The notes under the pieces are model-generated. The model saw nothing but the letters and a program-made list of their open reading frames with translations. It ran no database searches and was not told the origin of the DNA. From CALHVX01 sp964640725 (lineage in GTDB: Bacteria; Pseudomonadota; Gammaproteobacteria; Pseudomonadales; Azotimanducaceae), in assembly GCA_964640725.1 (NCBI GenBank), contig CAZXIJ010000016.1:29496-93495 (forward strand): a stretch of DNA of 64,000 nt, read 5' to 3'. Positions 7,662 to 15,793 of the stretch are shown piece after piece (position 1 is the first letter of the stretch; each line of letters opens with the position of its first letter). The position numbers and the translations under genes are program-made.

Positions 7662-8490
7662 AGCGATACACCGTCAGGCGCGCGCGTTTGCCGTCCCCCT
7701 CGTCCGCGATCGCAAGGCGACCGCCAGGAAGCAGCGCGATCCCTTCTGCCTGGCGATGTTTGCCCAGCTCTGACAGGTCGATCGCTGAGCGCAGTTGCCC
7801 AGCGCGATCAAAGTTCAGCAGGGCCCGCTCCCGCGCGGCGACGAGCCAGATGTTCTGGCCGTCATCGCTGAACGCAAGACCGGACAAGTGCATCGACGCG
7901 CTGGACAGGGCCTGCTGTGCAGCCGCCAGGTCGAGCTCAATATCCGCATCCGGCTGGCGCGCCCGCGACGGCAGGTCGACCGCATGCAGATGCGATGCCA
8001 TCGCCTTGCCCTTGCCCCGGGCGCGCTTGCTCGCCAGGTACAACAGGCCCGACACCGGATCGCGGCCCAGGCCCTCGATCTCGAAGCGCGCGCCAAGCCG
8101 CGTGTCCAGCGTTTGGACCCGCTCGCCCTCGGTCCAGAACAGCACGCCATCGCTGTCGACCAGCAGGGTCTGGTCGCCGATTCGCGCAAGGCCCTCGTAG
8201 TCTCCCGGCCGCGCGGGCCGACCGATGGCAAGCAGTGGCTCCACGACCTGGGTTGCCAGATCAATGCGGTAGACGAGCGCCTGCTCGTCATCGACCGCCA
8301 GCAGCGTATCCGGCCCCGCGACGGCAAGGCCGGAAATCTCTCGCAGCGCGTCCGGCAGTTTCAGGCGCAGGACTTCCGAAAAGCCGTGCGGGAACGGCGT
8401 ACCTGCCGGGCTAGCCACGTCGTCGCAGCCAACGGTCAGCGCCAATGACGCGCACAGCAGCGCCGGGACCCTAGGGAAGCTCATCGTCAT
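7651..8490 (-). CDS. SdiA-regulated/phytase-like beta-propeller lipoprotein
   Basis: This 279-residue protein has a lipoprotein signal (SLALTVGC, Cys22). It continues with repeats typical of the SdiA-regulated domain: LREISGLAVAG, ARPGDYEGLARIGD, RFEIEGLGRDPVSGLLYLASK, HLSGLAFSDDGQNIW and AEGIALLPGGRLAIADEG. These propellers resemble phytase-like and esterase-like domains and are thought to act in the periplasm or outer membrane on phosphorylated or surface ligands. It overlaps its neighbours on both sides (20 bp and 11 bp), indicating translational coupling. Confidence 0.8.
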   Translation of the reverse strand: MTMSFPRVPALLCASLALTVGCDDVASPAGTPFPHGFSEVLRLKLPDALREISGLAVAGPDTLLAVDDEQALVYRIDLATQVVEPLLAIGRPARPGDYEGLARIGDQTLLVDSDGVLFWTEGERVQTLDTRLGARFEIEGLGRDPVSGLLYLASKRARGKGKAMASHLHAVDLPSRARQPDADIELDLAAAQQALSSASMHLSGLAFSDDGQNIWLVAARERALLNFDRAGQLRSAIDLSELGKHRQAEGIALLPGGRLAIADEGDGKRARLTVYRFER

Positions 8491-9115
8491 CCTGCCCGCG
8501 CCCGGTCAGAAAGGCGAAAAATGGCGTTGTCATGTCGGCACCGTAGTTCATGCGCCACAGCGCAAGATTGATCAGCACAAAAGCCATGCTCACCACAAAG
8601 GACACTCCGAGGGCGCTCACCCCCGCGCCGAGCCCCACAGCGATCGCAACAAAAATATAGAGCGCATGGGCAGGTTCCGTCAGGGTAAAACGGAAGCGCA
8701 CAGCGGCAACGATGCCCGCCAGGCTGAAGGCCAGGGCCAGCGAGTTCTGAACGATGATCGCAATACCGGCAACGATGACCGGCAAGACGATGGTCGTCTG
8801 GACGAAGGAACGATCGATACGCTTGCGCCGGGTGGTCATGAAATAGACCCAGGACACGGGCAGCATCAGCAGTACCGCCCCGCAGATCGCAAGGCCCAGG
8901 GTGATCGCGTCGTAGCCGTGGCCGTTGCCGGCGCTGGAAAAATCGCGCACCACCTCGAGCCGGGTACCGTCGCCGGCAAGCAGGTCGTCCAGACCGCCCA
9001 GGGGCATGAGACCCGGGGGCAACAGCGCTGTCAGCAGCCAGACCAGCGCCGCCAGGCACAGGTAGTAGCAGATCATCAGAAACAACGGCGCGCCGAAGGC
9101 GCTACCGGGCCTCAT
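8471..9115 (-). CDS. DUF4956 membrane protein
   Basis: This 214-residue protein has four to five membrane helices (about residues 11-33, 75-92, 108-128, 149-175). The DUF4956 core (AFSLAGIVAAVRFRFTLTEPAHALYIFVAIA) is unmistakable. The family commonly neighbours CotH-type kinase and VTC polyphosphate polymerase genes, and its biochemical role is not established. The start overlaps the upstream phosphoesterase stop by 4 bp (ATGA). Confidence 0.85.
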   Translation of the reverse strand: MRPGSAFGAPLFLMICYYLCLAALVWLLTALLPPGLMPLGGLDDLLAGDGTRLEVVRDFSSAGNGHGYDAITLGLAICGAVLLMLPVSWVYFMTTRRKRIDRSFVQTTIVLPVIVAGIAIIVQNSLALAFSLAGIVAAVRFRFTLTEPAHALYIFVAIAVGLGAGVSALGVSFVVSMAFVLINLALWRMNYGADMTTPFFAFLTGRGQDDDELP

Positions 9116-10836
9116 GAGCCCTGGCCCGGAGGCCAGCCGAGGACCGCATCGCGACGCAGCAGCAGCGCCCGCTTCGCGCGGCGCGGCAAACGATCACCCA
9201 CGAGCGTCTCGAGCACTTCCGGGGACAGTTGCTTCAGCCTGTCGCGCAGCAAGGGCGGCAGAACCTGCGGCGTCGCAACGACCGGCAGCCGCGTCGCGTT
9301 GCCAAAAGCAGACCTTTGGTTCAGCAACCGGACCCGGGTCAGCCGGCGATCGTAGGCGAGCGTCTGCGCCGATCGCGACAGCTGCCCGATGACGGCGTCA
9401 AACGCGGCGACCAGCTGATAACTGCTACCGGCCGCACACCAGTCATCGAAAGCCAGGCCCCGTGCTGATCGCGCTGCTTCCAGCAGCAGCGGCGAGTCGA
9501 GCAGCCGAACAACACCCGTTTTGCGCCCCAGGGTCGTCGCGTAAGTAGGCGGCACCAGGTCGAGCCCGAGCCAGCGGTCCAGGCGCCAGGCCGCAAGCTC
9601 TCGATCCGTGTCCCGACGGCTCAGCGCGACAAACACCCCGGAACCGGCGGGGTCGCCATTCGCCGCCGCAAGGGCCACGGGCATGCCAGATTCCTTCGGT
9701 GCAGAGGCGACCGCCGGCTGTGCCGAAGCCACCAGCACATCCAGCTGTGCAGCGCGTTCGTCAATGGCCGCTGGGGAAAGGGCCAACTCTGAGGCATTCA
9801 TCGGCATCGGCACCTTCGCGCCGCTGGCATCGAGCACCTCGACCTGATCCCCACGGATGCGCAGCGCAGCGGGCTCACCGCCGTACACCGACTTCAGCAT
9901 GCCCGTATCGATGGCGTATACCCGCCCGCCCAGGCGGCGCGCAATCTGATGGTTCCAGGTCGGCGTGTGGCCAACGACAATCCGCTGCGCACTGTGCGCC
10001 TTAAGCACAGCGTTTACCGCCGGGGACTCGAGGACTGCCGGGCAGCGGCTATTGCCCCGGTACCACGCCGGCCCGAGTTCAGACAGATAAGGCGACGCGA
10101 GGCTCTGACGCAGCGCCTTGATCTCCGGTGATTCCCCAGACGCTTCCGCCGATGCCGGCTCGGCCAGCGCCAGCAGTGAGGCCTTGGCCGGCAGCCTGCC
10201 CGCTTCCTGGAGCGCCGCCCCCTGCGCGATGACCTGCGCCAACAGCGCTCGGGCATCAGCGTTGACCGAATCGATCTGCTGGCCAGCGAGGGTGCCCGAG
10301 AAGCCGCCGTGGGCGAACAGGGTATCGCCCAGCTTGAGGATCAGGGGCCGGTCCAGCAGCCAGCGACCGTAGCGTCCGCTTGCCGCGAAAGCGGCCCGCC
10401 GCGCCGGCTCGCCATCAGCATCCGGCGCATGGGCAAAGCTGCGCAGATCGCCGGGACTGACATCGCGCCACTCGCCAAGCAGATTCATGATCTCGTGGTT
10501 GCCCAGCAGCACGTGCACCCCGCCGCCGGCTGCCCGGGCCTGGCCCTGAAGCGCCATGAACAGATCCAGCACCGACTGAGTTGCATCGCCCCGGTCAATC
10601 AGATCACCGACGCTGACCAGATGGGTGCTGCCGCCGACCCAACGGTCGCGCTCATCGATCAGGCCCACCGCAGCAAGAAGGCTTCGGATCGCATCGAAGG
10701 CGCCGTGCACATCGCCGATCGCCACCACCTCGACGACCGCCTCAGTGCTCGAGTTAGGCTGCCCGTGCGCAACGCCAGCAAACAACCCGGCGCAAGTTCC
10801 TGTGCACAGCCATAGGAGCAAACGAAGTTTGCGCAT
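9112..10836 (-). CDS. Secreted metallophosphoesterase fused to a degenerate kinase-like domain
   Basis: After a signal peptide (residues 1-25), this 574-residue protein has a full calcineurin-like metal site: GDVHG (41-45), GDLIDRG (77-83), GNHE (112-115) and VVGHTPTWN. The last ~155 residues look like the C-lobe of an atypical kinase (AAWRLDRWLGLDLVPPTY, FDAVIGQLSR). The catalytic IGN-x-D is replaced by IGQLS (483-487), and the DH-x-RAF metal motif is NQRSAF (N506), so the kinase part should be inactive. TGGAGG precedes the ATG. It is the first gene of the operon down to 6735. Confidence 0.8.
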   Translation of the reverse strand: MRKLRLLLWLCTGTCAGLFAGVAHGQPNSSTEAVVEVVAIGDVHGAFDAIRSLLAAVGLIDERDRWVGGSTHLVSVGDLIDRGDATQSVLDLFMALQGQARAAGGGVHVLLGNHEIMNLLGEWRDVSPGDLRSFAHAPDADGEPARRAAFAASGRYGRWLLDRPLILKLGDTLFAHGGFSGTLAGQQIDSVNADARALLAQVIAQGAALQEAGRLPAKASLLALAEPASAEASGESPEIKALRQSLASPYLSELGPAWYRGNSRCPAVLESPAVNAVLKAHSAQRIVVGHTPTWNHQIARRLGGRVYAIDTGMLKSVYGGEPAALRIRGDQVEVLDASGAKVPMPMNASELALSPAAIDERAAQLDVLVASAQPAVASAPKESGMPVALAAANGDPAGSGVFVALSRRDTDRELAAWRLDRWLGLDLVPPTYATTLGRKTGVVRLLDSPLLLEAARSARGLAFDDWCAAGSSYQLVAAFDAVIGQLSRSAQTLAYDRRLTRVRLLNQRSAFGNATRLPVVATPQVLPPLLRDRLKQLSPEVLETLVGDRLPRRAKRALLLRRDAVLGWPPGQGS

Positions 10837-10863
10837 TGTGCCTCCAGGCAGCTTCGCCTGGCG

Positions 10864-12186
10864 CTAGCCGGCGGCAACCTTGCGGGTGACGCGCACCGGC
10901 AGGTGCGTGTAGCCGTTCACGAAGGACGAGAACGTGCGTTCCGGCTCATCGAGCACCTCGACATGCTCGAAGCGCGCCAGAATTTCTTCCCACAGGATTC
11001 GCAGCTGCAGCTCCGCCAACCGGTTGCCCATGCATCGGTGGATCCCAAAGCCGAAGGACAGGTGCGCCCGGGCATTGGGCCGCTCGATATCCAGCGCATC
11101 GGCGTTCTCGAACACCGATGCATCGCGATTGCCGGACGCGTACCACATCAGTATCTGGTCCCCCGCCTGGATTGCCTTGCCGCCCAGCTCGCAATCGTTG
11201 TTGGCGGTGCGCCGCATATAGGCCAGCGGCGTCTGCCAACGGATCAGCTCCGCAACCATTTGCGGGATCAGCTTTGGGTTCGCTTTGAGTTTGCGGAACT
11301 GGTCCGGAAACTTGTTCAGCGCGTAGACGCTGCCCGACATGCTGTTACGCGTCGTGTCGTTGCCGCCCACGATCAGAAGCAACAGGTTGCCCAGGAACTG
11401 CATGGGCGCCATGTCCTTCGTGTGCTCGCCGTGCGCCATCATCGACACCAGATCATCGCCCGGCTTCGACTTGCGCTGTTCCCACAGCCCTGTGAAGTAC
11501 TCCAGGCACTCGAGCAGCTCTTCCCGGCGCTGCTCGACGGTCTCGACAATGCCGCCGGGTTGCGGCACCGCGAAGGTCACGTCCGACCAGCGCGTCAGCT
11601 TGCGGCGTTCCTCGAAAGGAAAATCGAACAGTGTTGCCAGCATCATCGTGGTGAGCTCGATGGATACCGTATCGACCCAATCAAAGGGTTCGTTCTCTGG
11701 CAGCGAGTCGAGGACGCGGCAGGTCCGTTCGCGAATCAGCGACTCCATGCGGCCCAGATTGCGAGGCGCCACGGAGCCGGCGACCGCTTTGCGCTGCACG
11801 TCGTGCTCTGGCGGATCCTGGGCGATGAACGTGCTGATGTTCAGCATGCCTTCCGGGGGCTTGGCATCGATGGGAAAGCCCAGGGTGATGCCGTGTGCGG
11901 ACGAGAAGTTCCGCCAGTCTGAATCCACCGCCTTGATGTCTTCGTAGCGGGTCACCGACCAGTAGCGGCCCGCCGACTCGGTTTCGTTAAAGTGCACCGG
12001 ATCTTCGGCCCGCAAGCGCTCGAAGTAGGCCGGCCAATGATGTTCGCTGAAGAGCCGCGGCTTGATGGGGTTAATCTCTTCGATCTCGATGTCCCAGGGG
12101 GACGGAATCGCCCGGGTATCGCTGGCCCCCTCTGCCGAGGGCATGCCGCTCGCGATGTTGTCGCTGCTGGGGCTGGGTTCGCTCAT
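10864..12186 (-). CDS. cyp153A: Cytochrome P450, CYP153 family (terminal alkane/fatty acid hydroxylase)
   Basis: This 440-residue P450 has the I-helix VGGNDTTRNS, the K-helix ELIRW, and the heme loop FGFGIHRCMGN with Cys385. Long stretches match CYP153 signatures: FIAQDPPEHDVQRK, FDWVDTVSIELTTMMLATLFDFPFEERRK (in part) and LLLLIVGGNDTTRNS. CYP153 enzymes put a hydroxyl on terminal carbons of medium-chain alkanes. The ATG at 12186 is chosen for the GGAGGATCTC site before it. No ferredoxin or reductase gene is nearby, so electrons must come from partners encoded elsewhere. Confidence 0.92.
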   Translation of the reverse strand: MSEPSPSSDNIASGMPSAEGASDTRAIPSPWDIEIEEINPIKPRLFSEHHWPAYFERLRAEDPVHFNETESAGRYWSVTRYEDIKAVDSDWRNFSSAHGITLGFPIDAKPPEGMLNISTFIAQDPPEHDVQRKAVAGSVAPRNLGRMESLIRERTCRVLDSLPENEPFDWVDTVSIELTTMMLATLFDFPFEERRKLTRWSDVTFAVPQPGGIVETVEQRREELLECLEYFTGLWEQRKSKPGDDLVSMMAHGEHTKDMAPMQFLGNLLLLIVGGNDTTRNSMSGSVYALNKFPDQFRKLKANPKLIPQMVAELIRWQTPLAYMRRTANNDCELGGKAIQAGDQILMWYASGNRDASVFENADALDIERPNARAHLSFGFGIHRCMGNRLAELQLRILWEEILARFEHVEVLDEPERTFSSFVNGYTHLPVRVTRKVAAG

Positions 12187-12308
12187 GAGATCCTCCGCTG
12201 TCAAAAGCAGCCCGGCAGACATCGCGGGCCACACTCCGATGATAGCAGTGCCGGGGGCAGGAAAGTCAGGCAACATGAGCCCTCGCCCCGGCAAGGAACC
12301 CGTGACTC

Positions 12309-13226
12309 ATGCCCGCTGCTCCCCTGGCCCGCCTGCTCCTGACCGTCATCGCCGCCCTCGTGCTCACCGCTTGCGCCAACACCGATTCCCGGCAGGAGAC
12401 CGTCCGCGCGCCAGCATTCACAGCGGACCCGGCGACGGTCGACCGCGATCACCCGCCGGCGCTGACGGAGATCAACTTTCGCAGTCACGGTGACCGGCTC
12501 AACGGCATTGTGTATCAGGCGAACGGCGCAGGCCCGCACCCGACGGTGCTGCTCCTGCACGGCTTTCCCGGCAACGAGAAAAATCTGGACTTGGCCCAGT
12601 CCCTGCGTCGAGCGGGCTTTAACGTCCTGTTCTTCCACTATCGCGGCGCCTGGGGCAGCGAAGGCAGCTTCAGCTTTACCCATGTCATCGAGGATGTCGC
12701 CAGCGCGCTGGCCATGCTTCGCAGCCGCGCCGCGGATTTGCGGGTTGATGCCGACCGGCTCCTGCTCGTTGGCCATTCCATGGGCGGCTTCGCGGCCCTC
12801 CACGGTGCCGCGCGGGACGAGCGCGTGCAGTGCGCCGCAGGCCTGGCAGCCGCCGATTTCGGCAGCCGCAGCCAGGCCATGTCGCCGGAGGCAGCCGCCG
12901 GCTTCGCCGCTTATACCGACACGCTACAGATGCTCGCCGGCCTGACGGGTCAGGCTGCGATCGAAGCGCTGCAGCGCAACCAGACCGCCTGGGCCGTGAC
13001 GAGTCTGGCCGAGCCTTTTTCCGGCAAGTCGATCCTGCTGGTCGCCGCCGATCAGGACGAAGCCGTCGCGCCAGATCCTACGCACATCAACATGGTCCAG
13101 GCCTTCAGCGCTAACCCCGAAATCACCTTGCAGCACCGCCTGCTATCCGGCGATCATTCGTTCTCCTGGAGCCGTCAGGCGCTGATCGAGACGGTCGTGG
13201 GTTGGGCATTGCAATGCGCGGGCTGA
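12309..13226 (+). CDS. Alpha/beta-hydrolase lipoprotein
   Basis: This 305-residue protein has a lipobox (LVLTAC, Cys22) and a complete alpha/beta-hydrolase layout: HGFPGNEKN oxyanion loop, GHSMGG with Ser157, an acid in AADQDEAVAP, and the His in GDHSFSWSR. It is probably a membrane-anchored esterase or peptidase of the dienelactone hydrolase/serine aminopeptidase group. The substrate is unknown. It is divergent from CYP153 across 122 bp and overlaps the next gene by 13 bp. Confidence 0.8.
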   Translation: MPAAPLARLLLTVIAALVLTACANTDSRQETVRAPAFTADPATVDRDHPPALTEINFRSHGDRLNGIVYQANGAGPHPTVLLLHGFPGNEKNLDLAQSLRRAGFNVLFFHYRGAWGSEGSFSFTHVIEDVASALAMLRSRAADLRVDADRLLLVGHSMGGFAALHGAARDERVQCAAGLAAADFGSRSQAMSPEAAAGFAAYTDTLQMLAGLTGQAAIEALQRNQTAWAVTSLAEPFSGKSILLVAADQDEAVAPDPTHINMVQAFSANPEITLQHRLLSGDHSFSWSRQALIETVVGWALQCAG

Positions 13227-14242
13227 ACCTGCGGCGCCCGCACCTTCAGAGCGTGATGCTGCTCCTTGCTTTGCCTTTGGGCAGCTCGAACATCTCGGCC
13301 GGCATCTACGCCGACGCCGTCAAAGCCCTGGCGCTTGAGGAGCTGGCCGCAACGGTCTCCGACCGGCAGCTTCGCAGCGTGCTGGGGCGCGCCGGGCGCA
13401 AACTGCCGAAGGCCGATCAGCAAGCCGCCGCAGTGCTGGTCCAGCTCGGTGCCATTACCCGGGCCGACCTCCGGTACAGCCCCCGGGACAAGCTGGCGCG
13501 CTTCACCCGGGTCCTGGGCAGCGAACACCCGGGGCTCATCGGCCGCCTCCACCATGCCGCCCTGGACCCGGCCCTGACCGCGCCGCTCGACCACACGCCG
13601 CTGCTCGCGAACGACGCCTTCCTGGCCGCCCTGGGGCAGCTCCTGGAAGACGGGGTGCTGACCGGCTACGACCTGCGCCTGAAAGATGTGTACCGGGATC
13701 TGCCGCAAGGCCTGTCCTTCGTGTACTCCCACGCAAGCCAGCGCCATCTGCGACAGCTGGTCGCGCTCCTTGCACAGGAGCAGGTCAACGGCTGGCTGTA
13801 CGTGACCCCCAAGGTTTCTGCGTTTCTGTTTCGGGACGAGTGGGGCGAGCCCGGCGATCAGGTCGTTGCGCTGGCCAGCGGGCTGCGTGTGGTCCAGGGC
13901 CGGGAGATGGCCATCGCCTTCCAGTTCGACACGCCGGAAGACCGAGACCGCTTTCACGAGCTGGTTCAGCGCTTCGCGAAGAAAGACACCGAAGATGAGC
14001 CTGGCCTGATTGCCGATGCCTGGTGGCAGCCCTTCTACTACAGCGATGCCCCGGTGCCGGCGTTTGAAGAGATCGCGCTGATCCTTGTCGCCCAGGGCGA
14101 CCTTGAGGCGACGTTGACCGTACTGAAGGCTCGCCAGGCACAGGTCCTGGAAGCACTGCGCGCCAAGGGTTGGCAGCCGCGGGTCGACACGGTCTGGGTC
14201 AACCCGTCTTTCTTCCGCTTTCTGCACGGCGGATTCCGTTAG
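13214..14242 (+). CDS. Hypothetical secreted protein
   Basis: This 342-residue protein starts with a basic region and hydrophobic segment (SVMLLLALPLGSSNISA), probably a signal peptide. The rest is helix-rich with no motif I recognise; HHAALDPALTAPLDHTPLL and WGEPGDQVVALASG are the most distinctive parts. It overlaps the hydrolase lipoprotein gene by 13 bp, so the two are translated together and may share a periplasmic process. The ATG at 13214 is preferred over TTG at 13202. Confidence 0.7.
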   Translation: MRGLNLRRPHLQSVMLLLALPLGSSNISAGIYADAVKALALEELAATVSDRQLRSVLGRAGRKLPKADQQAAAVLVQLGAITRADLRYSPRDKLARFTRVLGSEHPGLIGRLHHAALDPALTAPLDHTPLLANDAFLAALGQLLEDGVLTGYDLRLKDVYRDLPQGLSFVYSHASQRHLRQLVALLAQEQVNGWLYVTPKVSAFLFRDEWGEPGDQVVALASGLRVVQGREMAIAFQFDTPEDRDRFHELVQRFAKKDTEDEPGLIADAWWQPFYYSDAPVPAFEEIALILVAQGDLEATLTVLKARQAQVLEALRAKGWQPRVDTVWVNPSFFRFLHGGFR

Positions 14243-14244
14243 CG

Positions 14245-14838
14245 TCAGAACCTGCGGCCAACACTCAACCCAAGGGCCCAGGGGTCGATCTCGACGGTAC
14301 CCAGATCTGTCCCGTTCAGCCGCGCGTCGGTATCGATGTCGAAATAGCGCAGGTCGACGTTCACAAACCAGGATTCTGCCAGGTCAAGGTCTGCGCCCAG
14401 CTGCGCCGCCCAGCCCACGGAAGTCTCGAGGCTGAGGTTGCTGCCGGCGAGCGCGCCCCGGGTGTCTTCCTCAAAAAACTCTGTGACGTTCAGCCCGAAG
14501 CCAACATAGGGGCGAAAGCGCTGCTCCGGTCGCAGGTGATACTGCAGCGACAGCGTTGGCGGCAGGTGCCGCGTGCTGCCCACCCTGCCACCGCCCACAA
14601 GGTTGATATCGTGCTCGAAGGGCAGCGCGGCCAGCAGCTCTACAGCCAGGTGTCGCCGCATGAACCAGGTCACGTTAAAGGTCATCATGGTCGCCGCGTC
14701 GACATCCACCACGGCGTGGTTATCAGACTTGGGATTGACCGAGTGCGCGCCGACCCGAACCAGCCAGTCCCCCTGTTCTGCCCAGGCGCCGGCCGCGAGC
14801 AGCCAGCCCGCCCATATCCAGATCGCACATCGCTTCAT
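14245..14838 (-). CDS. ompW: OmpW-family outer membrane protein
   Basis: This 197-residue protein has a signal peptide (cleavage near AWA-EQG), a short beta-barrel pattern and the terminal Phe (GRRF) typical of outer membrane proteins. The segments DWLVRVGAHSVNP, FRPYVGFGLNVTEFF and WFVNVDLRYFDID are OmpW hallmarks. CAGGAGAG precedes the ATG. An FNR box lies 66 bp upstream, fitting known FNR control of ompW in enterics. OmpW barrels pass small hydrophobic molecules, which suits the nearby alkane hydroxylase. Confidence 0.9.
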   Translation of the reverse strand: MKRCAIWIWAGWLLAAGAWAEQGDWLVRVGAHSVNPKSDNHAVVDVDAATMMTFNVTWFMRRHLAVELLAALPFEHDINLVGGGRVGSTRHLPPTLSLQYHLRPEQRFRPYVGFGLNVTEFFEEDTRGALAGSNLSLETSVGWAAQLGADLDLAESWFVNVDLRYFDIDTDARLNGTDLGTVEIDPWALGLSVGRRF

Positions 14839-14903
14839 CTCTCTCTCCTGCTTTCGGTCAACAGCGACCAGGCGCTAAGCTAGAGCGTTCAGGCAAGGCG
14901 ACC

Positions 14904-14917
14904 TTGATTCAAATCAA
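14904..14917. promoter_or_regulatory. FNR/Anr box
   Basis: TTGAT-TCAA-ATCAA is a perfect 14-bp FNR consensus palindrome. It lies 66 bp before the ompW start and 72 bp before the FNR-like start, so it could serve either promoter or both. No strong -10 stands out at the class II distance on either side. Confidence 0.85.
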
Positions 14918-14988
14918 AGCGGGCATCGATGCTGTTCTAGGGGATGTACGTATAGGGCGCTGAGGACAGGATCGCCATACTCCGCTCA

Positions 14989-15714
14989 ATGAGTCACGCA
15001 CCCGCCATGCCGGGCCGTTCCGATTGCAACCGTTGCCCGACCCGCCCGCACTGCGTCGCCGACGGGCTGGCACCGGACGATCTGAACGCGCTGACGGCAC
15101 TCATGCGTTTCGGCACCGTCTACGGCAAAGGGCAGCATCTGTTCGTCGCAGGAGATTCCGTGCGCGGACAGTTCCATGTGCGCTCCGGCGTCTTCAAGAG
15201 CTACTTCATCAGCGCCAGCGGCCAGGAGTCCGTCACCGGCTTTTACTGGCCCGGGGACGTGGTTCCAGACCTGGCGCGGGACGGCCGCCACGGTCACTGG
15301 GCCGTCGCGCTGGAGGACAGCTCCGCTTGCCTGACCCGGTTCGGCGCCACTGCTGCTCAGGAAGCTGGCACGGCACACGCTCGCGCGCTGCAGGCGATCA
15401 ACCGTCATAGCCAGCAAATGGCCAGCCGGGCCATCGATCACCAGCTCACCGTCAAAACATGTACCGCCGAAGCACGAGTGGCTGGGTTCTGCCTGGCCAC
15501 GACGCGACACCTGGCGCAGCTGCGGTGGCTACCGGACCAACTGCCAACACCCATGACCCGGACAGACATCGCAAGCTACCTGGGACTGACGCTGGAAAGC
15601 CTGTCCCGGGCGATCTCGCGCCTGAAGCAACGGGGCATCATTGCGGCCAGCCGGCAGCAGATCGAGATTCGCGACCGGCCGGCGCTGGAATTGCTGGCCG
15701 GGCACCAGCACTAG
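14989..15714 (+). CDS. FNR/Anr-type oxygen-sensing transcription regulator
   Basis: This 241-residue Crp/Fnr protein has three N-terminal cysteines (C13, C16, C22) plus C114, the four ligands expected for an oxygen-labile [4Fe-4S] cluster. A cNMP-like sensor fold follows, then a helix-turn-helix (DIASYLGLTLESLSRAISRLKQRG). The recognition helix keeps E-x-x-S-R, the FNR residues that read TTGAT. The perfect FNR box upstream suggests autoregulation and control of ompW. Confidence 0.9.
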   Translation: MSHAPAMPGRSDCNRCPTRPHCVADGLAPDDLNALTALMRFGTVYGKGQHLFVAGDSVRGQFHVRSGVFKSYFISASGQESVTGFYWPGDVVPDLARDGRHGHWAVALEDSSACLTRFGATAAQEAGTAHARALQAINRHSQQMASRAIDHQLTVKTCTAEARVAGFCLATTRHLAQLRWLPDQLPTPMTRTDIASYLGLTLESLSRAISRLKQRGIIAASRQQIEIRDRPALELLAGHQH

Positions 15715-15793
15715 GGCCTGCTGCGCGTCGAAGCCCTGGCCTGCGCCGTCGAGCCCATGGTAGAACCCGGGGACAGCAGCCAGGACCCATACC

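Noticed and set aside
13175..14227. 350-residue open frame antisense to the secreted protein at 13214
   Set aside because: The plus-strand frame has a signal peptide and is coupled to its neighbour; the antisense product is composition-driven.
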